The position numbers were made by a program, and so were the translations under genes. From contig CAZMNW010000053.1 in assembly GCA_964567755.1 (NCBI GenBank), positions 1 to 64,000 of the forward strand: a stretch of DNA of 64,000 nucleotides, written 5' to 3'. Of the stretch, positions 52,224 to 61,551 are shown in pieces. This stretch comes from DASRJW01 sp964567755 (lineage in GTDB: Bacteria > Krumholzibacteriota > Krumholzibacteriia > G020349025). The notes beneath the pieces were generated by a model. That model was not told the origin of the DNA, searched no databases, and saw only the letters and a program-made list of their open reading frames with translations. Position 1 is the first letter of the stretch. Each line of letters opens with the position of its first letter.

Positions 52224-54920
52224 CTATCGGGTCTCCAGCTTGCGCGTCCAGTCGGTGATGAGCGTCACCGGCGAGGCGAGATCTTCATCGAGCGGATCCG
52301 TGACGAGGAAACGGTCTCCGTCTGGCGACACGTCATAGCGCCAGAGTCCTCCGGCGCCGTGGAACTGGAAGAGCTCGCGCGCGGCACCTGGCTGGAAGCC
52401 GGCCGTGGTCGCTTCCACTTCGACGGAGACGAGATTGTTCTGCAGATCGATGAAGAACAGCTCGCGACCGTTGCGATTCCATCGCGGCTCGGTGCCTCCC
52501 GCCTGCGACACTTGCCAGCGGCCACCAGGTTGCGGAAATGCCGCCACGAAGACATCGGGGCGGCCAGTCTCCTCCGACACGTAAGCCACCCATCGCCCGT
52601 CCGGAGAGAACTGGGCAGTATCCCCCGACTTCGTCGCCATAAATAGTTGCGCATCTCCGTTTCCGGACGGCGAGACCACTTGCAGGACGACCTCGAGGCG
52701 TTGACCGGCGGGGTTCTGGATCCAAAACAGAAGACGATCGCCCCATGCCGACTGCGGCCAGGCGAAATCCGCGGTGGGGACGATGCGCCGCGACTGCGTT
52801 CCATCGATGGCCAGGACATCCAGACCGCCGGGGCCGCTTGTCCTGGAAGTCACGGCGACCGACCTTCCGTCCGGCAACCAGACGGCTGCCGGATGGTCAT
52901 CCGCATCCACCGTGAGCTTGCGGCGGCGGCCGCTCGTGAGATCGACTAGCCAGACATCCGACGTGCCGCGATCCAAGTTGGCAATGGGAAGGACGGCGCT
53001 CCCACCATCCGGAGAAATGTTCGGCGTCCCGCCGTAGGTATAGTCCGCCGGTTCTCCCACGTCGCCGAGGGCCCGGCCAGAGCGATCCAACCAGCGCAGT
53101 TGCGTGCGTGACTGTGTGTTCCCGGTCATGCAGACGAGAACGCCATTGGTGGACGCTGCAAACACGCCGCGGCTGAATCGTTCGTCCATGCGCACGTCGT
53201 CCACGAGCGGAATGGCCGGCCCCGTGACCGCGAGCGAGCCGGCATCGAAACGCTGCGCGACGAGCACCGTGCCGCGAACGTACAGCAAGTGCCCCGAGGC
53301 ATAGACGACGTTGGAGGCCACTTCCAAGACCTGTTTGCGCTCCGTCGATCCGATCTCGCCGACGTAAATGATGGGGCTCTCGCCTGCGCCCGCGCCGGAA
53401 CGGCGCGCGAGGTAGAGAAAATGCCGGCCGTCGGGAAGGAGGTACGGATAACGGTGCGTTGCCTCGCTCCGCGTCGAATCCAGCGCCGTGACGCTCGACA
53501 CGGTTCCACCATCGGCTGCGACCATCGACACCGGCCCGTACGAATCACGCGTGAACAGGATGTGGCCGTCCTGGCTCCACGTGCCACCGCGAGGATCGAC
53601 CCTGTCGCCGACGAGCGTGATGACGGGGCCACCGGCCACATCGACGCGCTTGAGGATTCCGTCGGCGAAGAAACCGAGCGCGCGCCCGTCCGGCGAGAAG
53701 AACGGACCCTCGGCGCCTTCTGTGCCGGCGAGCGGATGGGCGTCGCTCTGCCCGAGCGAGCGAACCCACAGCACATCGGGGCCTTCGCCGGCTCGGGCGC
53801 AGAATGCCACCACGGAACCATTCGGAGAGATGGCGAGTGGGAGCGGCTTGTCGGTGCTGGAGGAAAACAGCACGCCGCGTGGCGGCTGCAGCGAGGCATG
53901 AACCGGCTGCGTCTCGGGCGCCGGCCGTCTCGAGAACGCGGCCGTTCCCGCGGCGACGACGATGGCCACGGCCGCAACAGTCCAGGCCAAACGTTCGCGG
54001 CTCCGGCGCTTCCTGGCCACCACTTTGGGCACACCCGCCTGCGAACCACCCTCGGAGATCCACGACAGCTGGAGCTTGATGTCGTGCGCGCTCTGCAGCC
54101 GAGCCGTCGGATCTTTGGCGAGACACGCCTGCACGAGACGCTCGAGCGCGGGAGGCATCATCGGCGCCACTTGCGACAGCGCGGCGGGCTCGCTCCCCAT
54201 GATGGATGTGATCAGCGACGCTTGGCTCTTGCCACCAAAGGCGCGCTTCCCGGTTGCCATCTCGTAGAGCACGCATCCCAGCGCCCACACGTCGGCGCCC
54301 GCGTCCGCCTCTTTTCCCTCGAGCTGTTCGGGCGACATGTATTGGAAGGTCCCGACGATGGTCCCTTCGGCCGTGAGCGGTTGCGCCACCGTCGGCGAGT
54401 GCGTGAACACCGTGACACCGCTCCCGCTCGTCGGGCCGGCCATGCCGGTCGCGCGCGCCAGACCGAAGTCCATCAATTTGGCGCCGGACTTGGTCAGCAT
54501 CACGTTGCCGGGCTTGAGATCGCGGTGCACGACGCCGGCCCGGTGCGCGCGATCCAGTGCATCGGCAAGCTCCGACCCGATGCGGATCACGTCCGCGGCC
54601 GGCAGCGCGCCCCGCGCCAGCCGTGCGGCGAGCGTCTCGCCATCGACCAGCTCCATCACGAGATAGTCGATGTCACCTTCACGGCCGATGTCGTGGAGCA
54701 CGCAGATGTTGGGATGGTTCAACGACGAGACGGTCTTCGCCTCGCGTTCGAAGCGGGCGCGAACTTCCGCGTTCGACGACAGGTGCTGCGGCAGCACCTT
54801 GACGGCGACGTCGCGCCCCAGGCGTGAGTCGCGGGCGCGATAGACCTCGCCCATGCCTCCCGCGCCGAGCGGGGCCAGGATCTCGTACGGACCGAGTTTG
54901 ATGCCGGGAGCAAGCGCCAT
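52224..54920 (-). CDS. membrane Ser/Thr protein kinase with TolB-like propeller
   Basis: 898 residues. Kinase domain with GAGGMGEVY (19-27), Lys41 in AVKVL, HRDLKPGN (132-139), MDFG and MSPEQL. Transmembrane helix near 310 (AWTVAAVAIVVAAGTAAF). The outer part is a propeller with blades AISPNGSVVAFCARAG, FFSPDGRALGFFAD, GTWSQDGHILFTRD, NISPDGGSAVLPIANLD, QFSPDGRWVAYVSE. Third kinase of this type in the window; the gene pair 35218 and 52224 share architecture and may be paralogues. Divergent from the AsmA-like gene; the 140 bp between them must hold both promoters. Confidence 0.92.
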   Translation of the reverse strand: MALAPGIKLGPYEILAPLGAGGMGEVYRARDSRLGRDVAVKVLPQHLSSNAEVRARFEREAKTVSSLNHPNICVLHDIGREGDIDYLVMELVDGETLAARLARGALPAADVIRIGSELADALDRAHRAGVVHRDLKPGNVMLTKSGAKLMDFGLARATGMAGPTSGSGVTVFTHSPTVAQPLTAEGTIVGTFQYMSPEQLEGKEADAGADVWALGCVLYEMATGKRAFGGKSQASLITSIMGSEPAALSQVAPMMPPALERLVQACLAKDPTARLQSAHDIKLQLSWISEGGSQAGVPKVVARKRRSRERLAWTVAAVAIVVAAGTAAFSRRPAPETQPVHASLQPPRGVLFSSSTDKPLPLAISPNGSVVAFCARAGEGPDVLWVRSLGQSDAHPLAGTEGAEGPFFSPDGRALGFFADGILKRVDVAGGPVITLVGDRVDPRGGTWSQDGHILFTRDSYGPVSMVAADGGTVSSVTALDSTRSEATHRYPYLLPDGRHFLYLARRSGAGAGESPIIYVGEIGSTERKQVLEVASNVVYASGHLLYVRGTVLVAQRFDAGSLAVTGPAIPLVDDVRMDERFSRGVFAASTNGVLVCMTGNTQSRTQLRWLDRSGRALGDVGEPADYTYGGTPNISPDGGSAVLPIANLDRGTSDVWLVDLTSGRRRKLTVDADDHPAAVWLPDGRSVAVTSRTSGPGGLDVLAIDGTQSRRIVPTADFAWPQSAWGDRLLFWIQNPAGQRLEVVLQVVSPSGNGDAQLFMATKSGDTAQFSPDGRWVAYVSEETGRPDVFVAAFPQPGGRWQVSQAGGTEPRWNRNGRELFFIDLQNNLVSVEVEATTAGFQPGAARELFQFHGAGGLWRYDVSPDGDRFLVTDPLDEDLASPVTLITDWTRKLETR

Positions 54921-55060
54921 GCGTCCTTACAAGTTAACGGAGCAATGTGGCTCCTGTCCACGAGACTTCTACCGCCTCCTTGACACATATCGGGTGAAGA
55001 ATGAGAATGCGGCTCTTCTCGATCGCTGCCGCGCACCTGCATCCTGGAGCGGTTCGAGTT

Positions 55061-58000
55061 ATGACGCCTTCAGAGAGATCCCACCCTGACGATCATCCTC
55101 GCCGGCAGGTTGGTCCATTCCTGCGCTGGCTCGTCCGCACGAAGCGATTCTGGCTCGCCGTCGCGATCGTAGTCGCGTACACGATATTTGGTTTCCTGAT
55201 CGCGCCCGGAATCGTCTCCAACGAGATCGTCGGCAAGATCGCGACGCTGCTCGGACGGCAGGCGACGTTACGCGATGTGGATGTCAATCCGTACACACTC
55301 TCGACGCGAATCGAGGGGTTCGGGTTGCAGGATTCGGACGGCGAGGTCTTCGTTTCGTTCGAAGAGCTGTTCGTGGACTTTCAGGTGTCGAGCCTCTTCC
55401 GGCGCGCATTCACCTTCAAGATCGTTCGGCTCGTGAGCCCGCATGCTCACGTGCGGCTCATGCCCGACGAGAAGCCGAACTTCCGCGACATCCTCGACAA
55501 GCTCGCAGCGCGGCCCGCCCCACCGCCGTCCAAGAAACCGCAGAAGCCGCCGCGCCTCCTGCTGCAACGGCTCGAGGTCCGCGACATGCGCGTCGCGGCT
55601 ACCAATCTCGCGCACCCGCATCCCGAGAAGATCGCATTCACGCCTGTCGATCTCACGCTGGAGGACTTCACCACCATCCCGAACCGCGATGGAACGCTCA
55701 GTCTCGCCGCCACGGGTCAGGGGGGCGGCCGGTGGGAGTGGACCGGCACGGTGACGTTCGAGCCGATGCACTCGAGTGGCACCTTCGCGATCACGGGCGA
55801 GAAGCTCCCGGAGATCTGGAACGTCATTCGCAATCGCGTCGCGTGGGAGATCCCGAGCGGCAACCTGGACTTGCGGCTCCACTACGCCGCGGATATCAAA
55901 CCCGACAGCATGACGGTCGCGATCACCGACGGAACGATCCAACTCGACCAATTCAGCTTCCGCGCCAAGGGTCGCGAGCCTGATCTCCTGGCACTCGACT
56001 CGCTGCGCGTGAGCGGCGTCGAGCTTCGTTTTCCCCAACAAACCGTGTCGGTGCAGCGCATCGGCCTCGCCGGCTTGCGCGCCACCGCATGGCTCGACCC
56101 AGCACGCAAGGTGAACTGGCTCGCGCTCCTCGAGCCGCCTGTGCTCACGCCAAGTGGCGCGTCCAAAGGGCGAGGAGCCCAGAGCAGCAATGCGGGCAAC
56201 TCGACTGGCGGCGCGCCGGGCACTGGCGGCGCGGCCGTGGGTCAGCCGCCTGGCTCCAAATTGTCGCCGGACTGGAAAGTGGCGGTCAGCGAGTTCGCCA
56301 TCACGCGCGCTGCGGCCCACTTCACCGACAGCACGGTGACGCCGCCGTTCGCGCTCGAGTTGGCCCCAGTGGATGCCGTGCTGCGCAATATTGCATCCAC
56401 ACCCGGCGCGAAGTTCGATCTAGAGGTGAATGTGGGCATCGCGGGGAAAGGAACTCTCGCCTTGCAAGGCAAAGCCGGCGCGTTGCCGCCGGAGGCGGAC
56501 GTGCACGTGCAGCTCGCCGCGCTCCCATTGACGATCTTCCAGCCCTACGTGAGCGCCCAGACCAAGCTCGAGTTCCAAAGCGGCGATGCGGGCGCAGAGG
56601 GCCGGCTCATCGCTCGCACGGTGGAGGGGGCCGAGCAGCCGGAAATCAACTTCGAAGGCTCGGTCACGTCGAGCAGCTTCCTCTCGCAGGATGCGCGCAC
56701 ACACGAACGCTTCCTGGCATGGAAAAAACTCGACTTGAAGGGCGTCGTGGCAGGCAGCCGCAACGTGCACATCGCGTCGGTCGAGGCATCGGAACCGTAC
56801 GGTCGCATCATCGTGTTCCAAAACCGCCGGACGAACATCGACGAGGTGTTCATGATCCCGCCGCGGGACACGACTCGGACAGCGGCCGCGGCTCCACCCA
56901 AGCCGCCGCCGGTTCCGACCCAGATCGGCGTCGTTCGCCTCGCAAACGGCACCGCCGACTTCGCCGATCTCTCGCTCATCCTGCCGTTTGCGGCCGGTAT
57001 CGTCGACCTGAATGGCGAGGTGAGCGGCTTGTCATCGGATGAACTGGAGCGCGCCGACGTCCGGCTCGACGGCGGGCTCAACCCGGCAGGCGCGGTGCAC
57101 GTTCGCGGCAAGATCAACCCGCTGAGCGGCGATCTCTACACCGATCTCAAGGTCCAATTCCAAGACTTCGACATGCCGGCGCTGTCGCCGTACTCGGGCC
57201 AGTTCCTCGGCCGCAAGGTGGACCGAGGGAAGCTGATGCTCGACCTGCAGTATCAAGTGGCGAAGCGCGAGCTGGTGGGCCAGAACAAGATCATCCTCGA
57301 TCAACTCGAGCTGGGCGAGAAGGTGGAGAGTCCGGAAGCGACGTCGCTGCCAGTGGGCCTCGCCTTGGCGCTACTCAAGGACCGTCACGGCAAAATCGAT
57401 CTCGATCTGCCAGTCAAGGGCAACCTGGACGATCCCAAGTTCAGTATCTGGGACGCCGTCTTCGACGTGCTCCGGAACATCGTCATCAAGCTCGTGACGG
57501 CGCCCTTTTCCCTTCTGGGCCGGCTCGTTGGCTGGGGTGGCGACAGCGAAGAGATGAGCCACGTCTACTTCGCGCCGGGCCTGCGCGAGATCGATCCCGC
57601 CGAGCAGGAGAAGGTGGTGAAACTCGCGGAAGCGCTCGCGGAACGGCCGCAGCTGCGGCTCGAAGTGCGTGGGTGCACGAACTTGGAGACCGACGCCGGA
57701 GCGATCCGCGAGACGAAGTTCACCGCGCTCGCCGACGAGCGCGCCCGGCGCGATTCCGGGAAGTACCCGCCGACATTAGGTGTGGCCGGCTATGCTCCGC
57801 GCTTGTTCCGCGATCTGTACGAGGAACAGTTCGGCCGAGACGCACTGACGGAGCTCGAGCAGCGCTTCCAGGTTCCGAAGGTCGACAAGGACGGCAAGCC
57901 GGACCCGGAGAAGACAGTCCTCGACGAAGCCGCGTTCTACGCCGAGGTACGCAAGGCGCTCACCGATGCCCAGCCGGTGGATCCGACCGAGCTGCGTGCA

Positions 58001-58147
58001 CTGGCGCAGGATCGCTCCACAGCCGTGAAGTCATTCCTCGTCCAGACCGGCAATGTGGAGGAGACGCGAATCTTCCTGCTCGAGGTCGACGAGAACGCCA
58101 AGTTCACCGACGGCCGCATCCAGATGGACTTGCAGCTCGGCAACTGA
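55061..58147 (+). CDS. AsmA/DUF748-family envelope protein
   Basis: 1028 residues. One N-terminal membrane helix (FWLAVAIVVAYTIFGFLIAP), then a very long chain of beta-strands typical of DUF748/AsmA-like proteins (FVDFQVSSLFRRAFTFKIVRL-type text, LLQRLEVRDMRVAATNLAHP, PYSGQFLGRKVDRGKLMLDL, GLALALLKDRHGKIDLDLPV). The final part (PAEQEKVVKLAEALAERPQL; a LEVRG stretch) matches the OmpA-like end seen in DUF748 proteins. Such proteins form bridges that move phospholipid between membranes. A Gly/Ala/Ser-rich linker lies around residue 375-400. Start taken at ATG 55061; ATG 55001 would add 20 residues before a signal-like region. Confidence 0.85.
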   Translation: MTPSERSHPDDHPRRQVGPFLRWLVRTKRFWLAVAIVVAYTIFGFLIAPGIVSNEIVGKIATLLGRQATLRDVDVNPYTLSTRIEGFGLQDSDGEVFVSFEELFVDFQVSSLFRRAFTFKIVRLVSPHAHVRLMPDEKPNFRDILDKLAARPAPPPSKKPQKPPRLLLQRLEVRDMRVAATNLAHPHPEKIAFTPVDLTLEDFTTIPNRDGTLSLAATGQGGGRWEWTGTVTFEPMHSSGTFAITGEKLPEIWNVIRNRVAWEIPSGNLDLRLHYAADIKPDSMTVAITDGTIQLDQFSFRAKGREPDLLALDSLRVSGVELRFPQQTVSVQRIGLAGLRATAWLDPARKVNWLALLEPPVLTPSGASKGRGAQSSNAGNSTGGAPGTGGAAVGQPPGSKLSPDWKVAVSEFAITRAAAHFTDSTVTPPFALELAPVDAVLRNIASTPGAKFDLEVNVGIAGKGTLALQGKAGALPPEADVHVQLAALPLTIFQPYVSAQTKLEFQSGDAGAEGRLIARTVEGAEQPEINFEGSVTSSSFLSQDARTHERFLAWKKLDLKGVVAGSRNVHIASVEASEPYGRIIVFQNRRTNIDEVFMIPPRDTTRTAAAAPPKPPPVPTQIGVVRLANGTADFADLSLILPFAAGIVDLNGEVSGLSSDELERADVRLDGGLNPAGAVHVRGKINPLSGDLYTDLKVQFQDFDMPALSPYSGQFLGRKVDRGKLMLDLQYQVAKRELVGQNKIILDQLELGEKVESPEATSLPVGLALALLKDRHGKIDLDLPVKGNLDDPKFSIWDAVFDVLRNIVIKLVTAPFSLLGRLVGWGGDSEEMSHVYFAPGLREIDPAEQEKVVKLAEALAERPQLRLEVRGCTNLETDAGAIRETKFTALADERARRDSGKYPPTLGVAGYAPRLFRDLYEEQFGRDALTELEQRFQVPKVDKDGKPDPEKTVLDEAAFYAEVRKALTDAQPVDPTELRALAQDRSTAVKSFLVQTGNVEETRIFLLEVDENAKFTDGRIQMDLQLGN

Positions 58148-58154
58148 GGGTCCT

Positions 58155-58467
58155 GCAGCCAGCGTGTAAATCGAAGGCGCCGTTCGGTTGGAGGACGAGG
58201 GTTCCGTTTGACGGACCGTAAGGGAGAGAAGCGGTGAGAGCATCCCCATCGACATCGGTGTCGTTCCCCAACACACCTGGTGCCGCGATTGCGAGCGGCG
58301 TGTCACCGGTCGTCACGTAACCATCGTCGGTTGCGACGGGTGCGTCATTCTGGGCCGACACCGTGATCGTTACTGTGGCCAGATCCGACCCGCCATTATC
58401 GTCGGATGCCCGGTTAGTCAAGGCATCCGTGCCGTTCCAGTTGGCAGCCGGTGTGTAATCGAAGGCG
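58155..58467 (-). pseudogene. solitary cadherin-like repeat unit
   Basis: One unit of the tandem repeat found in the 62.2-64 kb gene: NGGSDLATVTITVSAQNDAP, DTPLAIAAPGVLGNDTDVDG, PSNGTLVLQPNGAF. It begins and ends at the same point of the repeat (FDYTPAA, encoded by near-identical DNA at both ends 289 bp apart), so it is one 288-bp unit plus one inserted base. It lies directly after the stop of the AsmA-like gene and cannot be expressed as a protein on its own. Confidence 0.75.
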
Positions 58468-58469
58468 AG

Positions 58470-58583
58470 AGACCTCCTGGTCGCTCCATTTGCATTCGAC
58501 CATGAGGAGCGGGTTCAGCCCCTCGACCACACCGGAATCGACTTCTTGGCCGCCGACTTCGCGAAAATAACGCAAGCTTGATG
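58470..58583 (-). pseudogene. fragment of an AAA_14/DUF4143 ATPase
   Basis: Minus-strand text LRYFREVGGQEVDSGVVEGL, then NPLLMVECKWSDQEVS matches the C-terminal nuclease-like block of DUF4143 ATPases (EVDF...LLLVECKW). Only about 38 codons remain, joined at 58470 to the cadherin-like unit. Confidence 0.55.
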
Positions 58584-58627
58584 GTCCGCCCCGGTATCCC
58601 GCTGAAAGTGGACCCACTTGCAGGTGG

Positions 58628-58966
58628 GACGCCACGAGGGTTCTCGAAGCCACACCGGACAACGTCGAACGACTTCGCGCCGCGCTGCGCGAGGCGTACG
58701 AGAACGCCCCGCACATCGACGAGATCTCCTCTGCCGACCTGCTGGGGGAATACCCGGCCGTCCGCTACTATCCGCCAACGGGCGATCTGTACTTCGATGT
58801 GGTGACACGCCTTGGCGAATCCGTCCGGTACGAAACCGTCGATGCCGAGATCGAGGGCACGCGCGTGAGGGTCGCGGCCCCGGCGGCACTCTATCGCCTC
58901 AAGAAGGGGACCGTGCGGGCAAAGGATCATCAGGACGCGGCTGCGTTGCGCGAACGCTTAGGATGA
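58628..58966 (+). pseudogene. C-terminal part of a nucleotidyltransferase-like protein
   Basis: The frame has no start codon but reads naturally: TRVLEATPDNVERLRAALRE, AVRYYPPTGDLYFDVVTRLG, TVDAEIEGTRVRVAAPAALY, RLKKGTVRAKDHQDAAALRE, ending in TGA at 58964-58966. This is the second half of a nucleotidyltransferase/AbiEii-like family in which a conserved Lys-Asp block ends the protein. The N-terminal catalytic half is missing. Confidence 0.55.
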
Positions 58967-58974
58967 GGGCTGAC

Positions 58975-59160
58975 ATGCCGGTACAGAAGTTCCGCTCGAT
59001 CGAGGAAACAACGCGACCGTGCCCGAATCCCGGCGGCCGGACTTCGAGCGGTTCCTGTGGCACTGCGCCCGCTACTGGGCGATCGCCCCGAAGGTCTATC
59101 CGCGCGGCGGGTTGGACGATCAAGCGAGAGAGATCTATCGATCCGAAGGGCACCGAGAAG
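58975..59160 (+). pseudogene. broken partner protein of the nucleotidyltransferase
   Basis: ATG at 58975 eight bases after the previous stop begins MPVQKFRSIEE, the usual start of a small partner protein family. After about 15 codons the frame must shift to read VPESRRPDFERFLWHCARYW, then AIAPKVYPRG. Together with the truncated transferase it looks like a decayed two-gene toxin-antitoxin-type module. Confidence 0.45.
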
Positions 59161-59184
59161 AACGGTCATCCACACGCCACATAT

Positions 59185-61533
59185 TCAGATTCCGAAAGTT
59201 CCCCTGGCGAGACCGAACTTGCGCATGCGATTGGACACGGTATTGCGGCTCATGCCAAGCAGCCTTGCGGCACCGGAAATGCTTCCGCGCGACTCCTTGA
59301 GTGCCTTGGCGATGCGTGTGCGTTCGAATTCGACGAGGTCGCGCTCGAATGGCGACACGTCGCCCCCAGATGTTCGGCCTCGGTACTCGGGCGGCAGATC
59401 CGACAGCAGGATCTCGCTTCGCCCCCAGGCCTTTGCATGCATGTATCCACACAAATTCCGCAGCTCGCGCACATTTCCTGGCCATGCATAACCCAACATC
59501 CAGCCTTCGAGATCGGCTGTCAGCAAAGGTACATCCCCGCCTTGGGCGGCGTCCTGTAAGAATACTCGTGCTAGATCTAGAACGTCCTCCGGACGCTCTC
59601 GCAAAGCCGGCACATGGATCCGAAACGCATTGAGTCGGAACAGAAGGTCGGGACGAAAGCGCCCTTCCTGGACGAGAGAATCCAGGTCTCGATTCGTGGA
59701 TGCAACCACCCGCACGTCACAACGGCGGCTGCGTACTTCACCGACACGACGCACCTCTCCGGTGTCGAGAAACCGCAGCACCTTGACCTGGGCCATCAAT
59801 GGCAAATCTCCGATCTCGTCCATGAGAACGGTTCCCTTGTGAGCGGCCTCGAACAAGCCGGGCTTTTCTCGTGTGGCGCCGGTGAAGGCGCCCGCCACAT
59901 ACCCGAACAGTTCGCTCTCCACGAGCGCCTCGGGCAAGGCGCCGCAATTGATTGCGATGAGTGGAGATCCTGCGCGCTCGCTTGTCTGATGCAGCAGCTG
60001 CGCAACGATCTCCTTCCCAGCGCCAGTCTCGCCCACGATCAATGCGGGGAACCGACTTCGAGCTGCGACACGCATGGCGTCCAGCGTCGCGCCAAAGGCA
60101 GGGCTCCGGGATGCTATGGAGTATCCCTGCAAAGGATCGTGATCAGGCCGTATGCGGGTAATCCTGCGTTGATGACCTGAAACCTCGTGGAGCCGAATCT
60201 TCCACACTTTGCTCCCGAGCGCCGTGAAGTAGTGCGTCGCCGCAACCACGGCATCCGCCAACCAAGGCAGTTTCTCCGCTTCTAATCGCTTGTCCTTCAA
60301 GATCAGGTATACCGTGCGCGCATACTCGAACCGATCCGCCAGCTGATCGAGGTCGCGCAAGACCTCACGCATTCGGGTCGTGAGGTCCTCGATGTCCGAG
60401 CTGGCGACGAGGCCATAAGCTCGGCGCGCCAGCACCGCTTCTCGCTTCTCTCCTCGCGATCCGCACAATTCGATCGCTCGCTGCAGGTCGCGCACCGCCG
60501 CGCCCATGTCGTTGAGCATGGCATGCACCTCGCCTCGCCGGCGCAAGATCTCCATCATGACATCGCCGTGCTTGGCGATCTCTTTCGCCTGCTCGTGGGC
60601 CTCATTCAGGTAACGCAGAGCATCAACCGCATTTCCTTCATCCGCGCATGTTTCCCCCAGAAACTCCAGCGACAAACAAACCTGGCGGCTCGATGCTTCG
60701 ACTCGGGCCAAGTTAAGGGCTTGCCCATGGAAATCCTTGGCAACACTGTAATTCCCTTGGAGCCTGTAAAGATGACCCAGATTGTTGAATACCATTACCT
60801 GGTAAACATGATCACCGGGCTCCGAGAGATGTGCCTGCGCACCCAGGAACATTGACCTTGCTTCGGGCAACTTGCCCAACTTTAGCAAGCAGACGCCTCG
60901 GTTAATGAGTAAACGGATCCGCGTCCGCGCGAACCCGCGACTGGGGAGATTGCCGATAGCTTCGTCAAGACAGTTCAAGGCGCGATCGACATTCCCTTCG
61001 CTCCGCGCTACCAGGGATAGACTGTTCAAGCAGAGCACCAATTCCTGGACTCGACCTTGAAGGCGGTAGAATGCGGCTGCCTTCTGAAGAAATGAGGTGG
61101 CCCAAGGATAGTGTCCAGTTCTGTAGCAAGCGACGCCTATGATGCGAAACGCCCTCGCCCGATCCTGGTCGTGCGGGTCGAGATCCCGGGCGTGAAGTGC
61201 CGCGAGATGTACAGCATCTCTAATCTTTCCGGCGAGCACCCGCCAGTGCGCGTCGATCAAATCTACTTGAACTCGATCTCGAGCAGTTGTCGTTCGATGC
61301 CGGAGATCGGAAACTAGACCCTCTAGAGCGTTGAACTTCCTCGAGATCAGAAGGCATTCTGCCCGAAGCACAAGACATCGGAAGCGTGTTTCTTCATCCC
61401 AAGCCGACGCTTCCGTGAGATCAAGTAACTTCATAGCTCGCTGCGTACGCTCAGTGATCACACAGTGCGCAGCACGTTTCAGTGTCGCGTCGATCTGAGG
61501 CGCCGATCGGATCTTGGTGTGGTCTTGCGACAT
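59185..61533 (-). CDS. sigma-54-dependent transcriptional activator with TPR sensor
   Basis: 782 residues. The first about 440 residues are TPR-like repeats (ARAFRIIGVACYRTGHYPWA; LINRGVCLLKLGKLPEARSM; VFNNLGHLYRLQGNYSVAKD). Then a sigma-54 AAA+ domain: Walker A GETGAGKE (501-508), GAFTGA loop (548-553) that contacts sigma-54, Walker B GTVLMDEIGDLP (567-578), sensor AYAWPGNVRE-type block, and a Fis-type HTH at 751-772 (SISGAARLLGMSRNTVSNRM). All needed motifs are present. No receiver domain: activity is probably set by protein partners bound to the TPRs. The gene begins 18 bp after the stop of the small secreted protein, so both are likely on one transcript. Confidence 0.93.
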   Translation of the reverse strand: MSQDHTKIRSAPQIDATLKRAAHCVITERTQRAMKLLDLTEASAWDEETRFRCLVLRAECLLISRKFNALEGLVSDLRHRTTTARDRVQVDLIDAHWRVLAGKIRDAVHLAALHARDLDPHDQDRARAFRIIGVACYRTGHYPWATSFLQKAAAFYRLQGRVQELVLCLNSLSLVARSEGNVDRALNCLDEAIGNLPSRGFARTRIRLLINRGVCLLKLGKLPEARSMFLGAQAHLSEPGDHVYQVMVFNNLGHLYRLQGNYSVAKDFHGQALNLARVEASSRQVCLSLEFLGETCADEGNAVDALRYLNEAHEQAKEIAKHGDVMMEILRRRGEVHAMLNDMGAAVRDLQRAIELCGSRGEKREAVLARRAYGLVASSDIEDLTTRMREVLRDLDQLADRFEYARTVYLILKDKRLEAEKLPWLADAVVAATHYFTALGSKVWKIRLHEVSGHQRRITRIRPDHDPLQGYSIASRSPAFGATLDAMRVAARSRFPALIVGETGAGKEIVAQLLHQTSERAGSPLIAINCGALPEALVESELFGYVAGAFTGATREKPGLFEAAHKGTVLMDEIGDLPLMAQVKVLRFLDTGEVRRVGEVRSRRCDVRVVASTNRDLDSLVQEGRFRPDLLFRLNAFRIHVPALRERPEDVLDLARVFLQDAAQGGDVPLLTADLEGWMLGYAWPGNVRELRNLCGYMHAKAWGRSEILLSDLPPEYRGRTSGGDVSPFERDLVEFERTRIAKALKESRGSISGAARLLGMSRNTVSNRMRKFGLARGTFGI

Positions 61534-61551
61534 GGGCGAGGTGTCCTGGCC

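Noticed and set aside
53289..54827. 512-codon plus frame antisense to the kinase at 52224-54920
   Set aside because: Antisense of a kinase-propeller gene with every motif present; the plus frame is Arg/Gly/His-rich without pattern.
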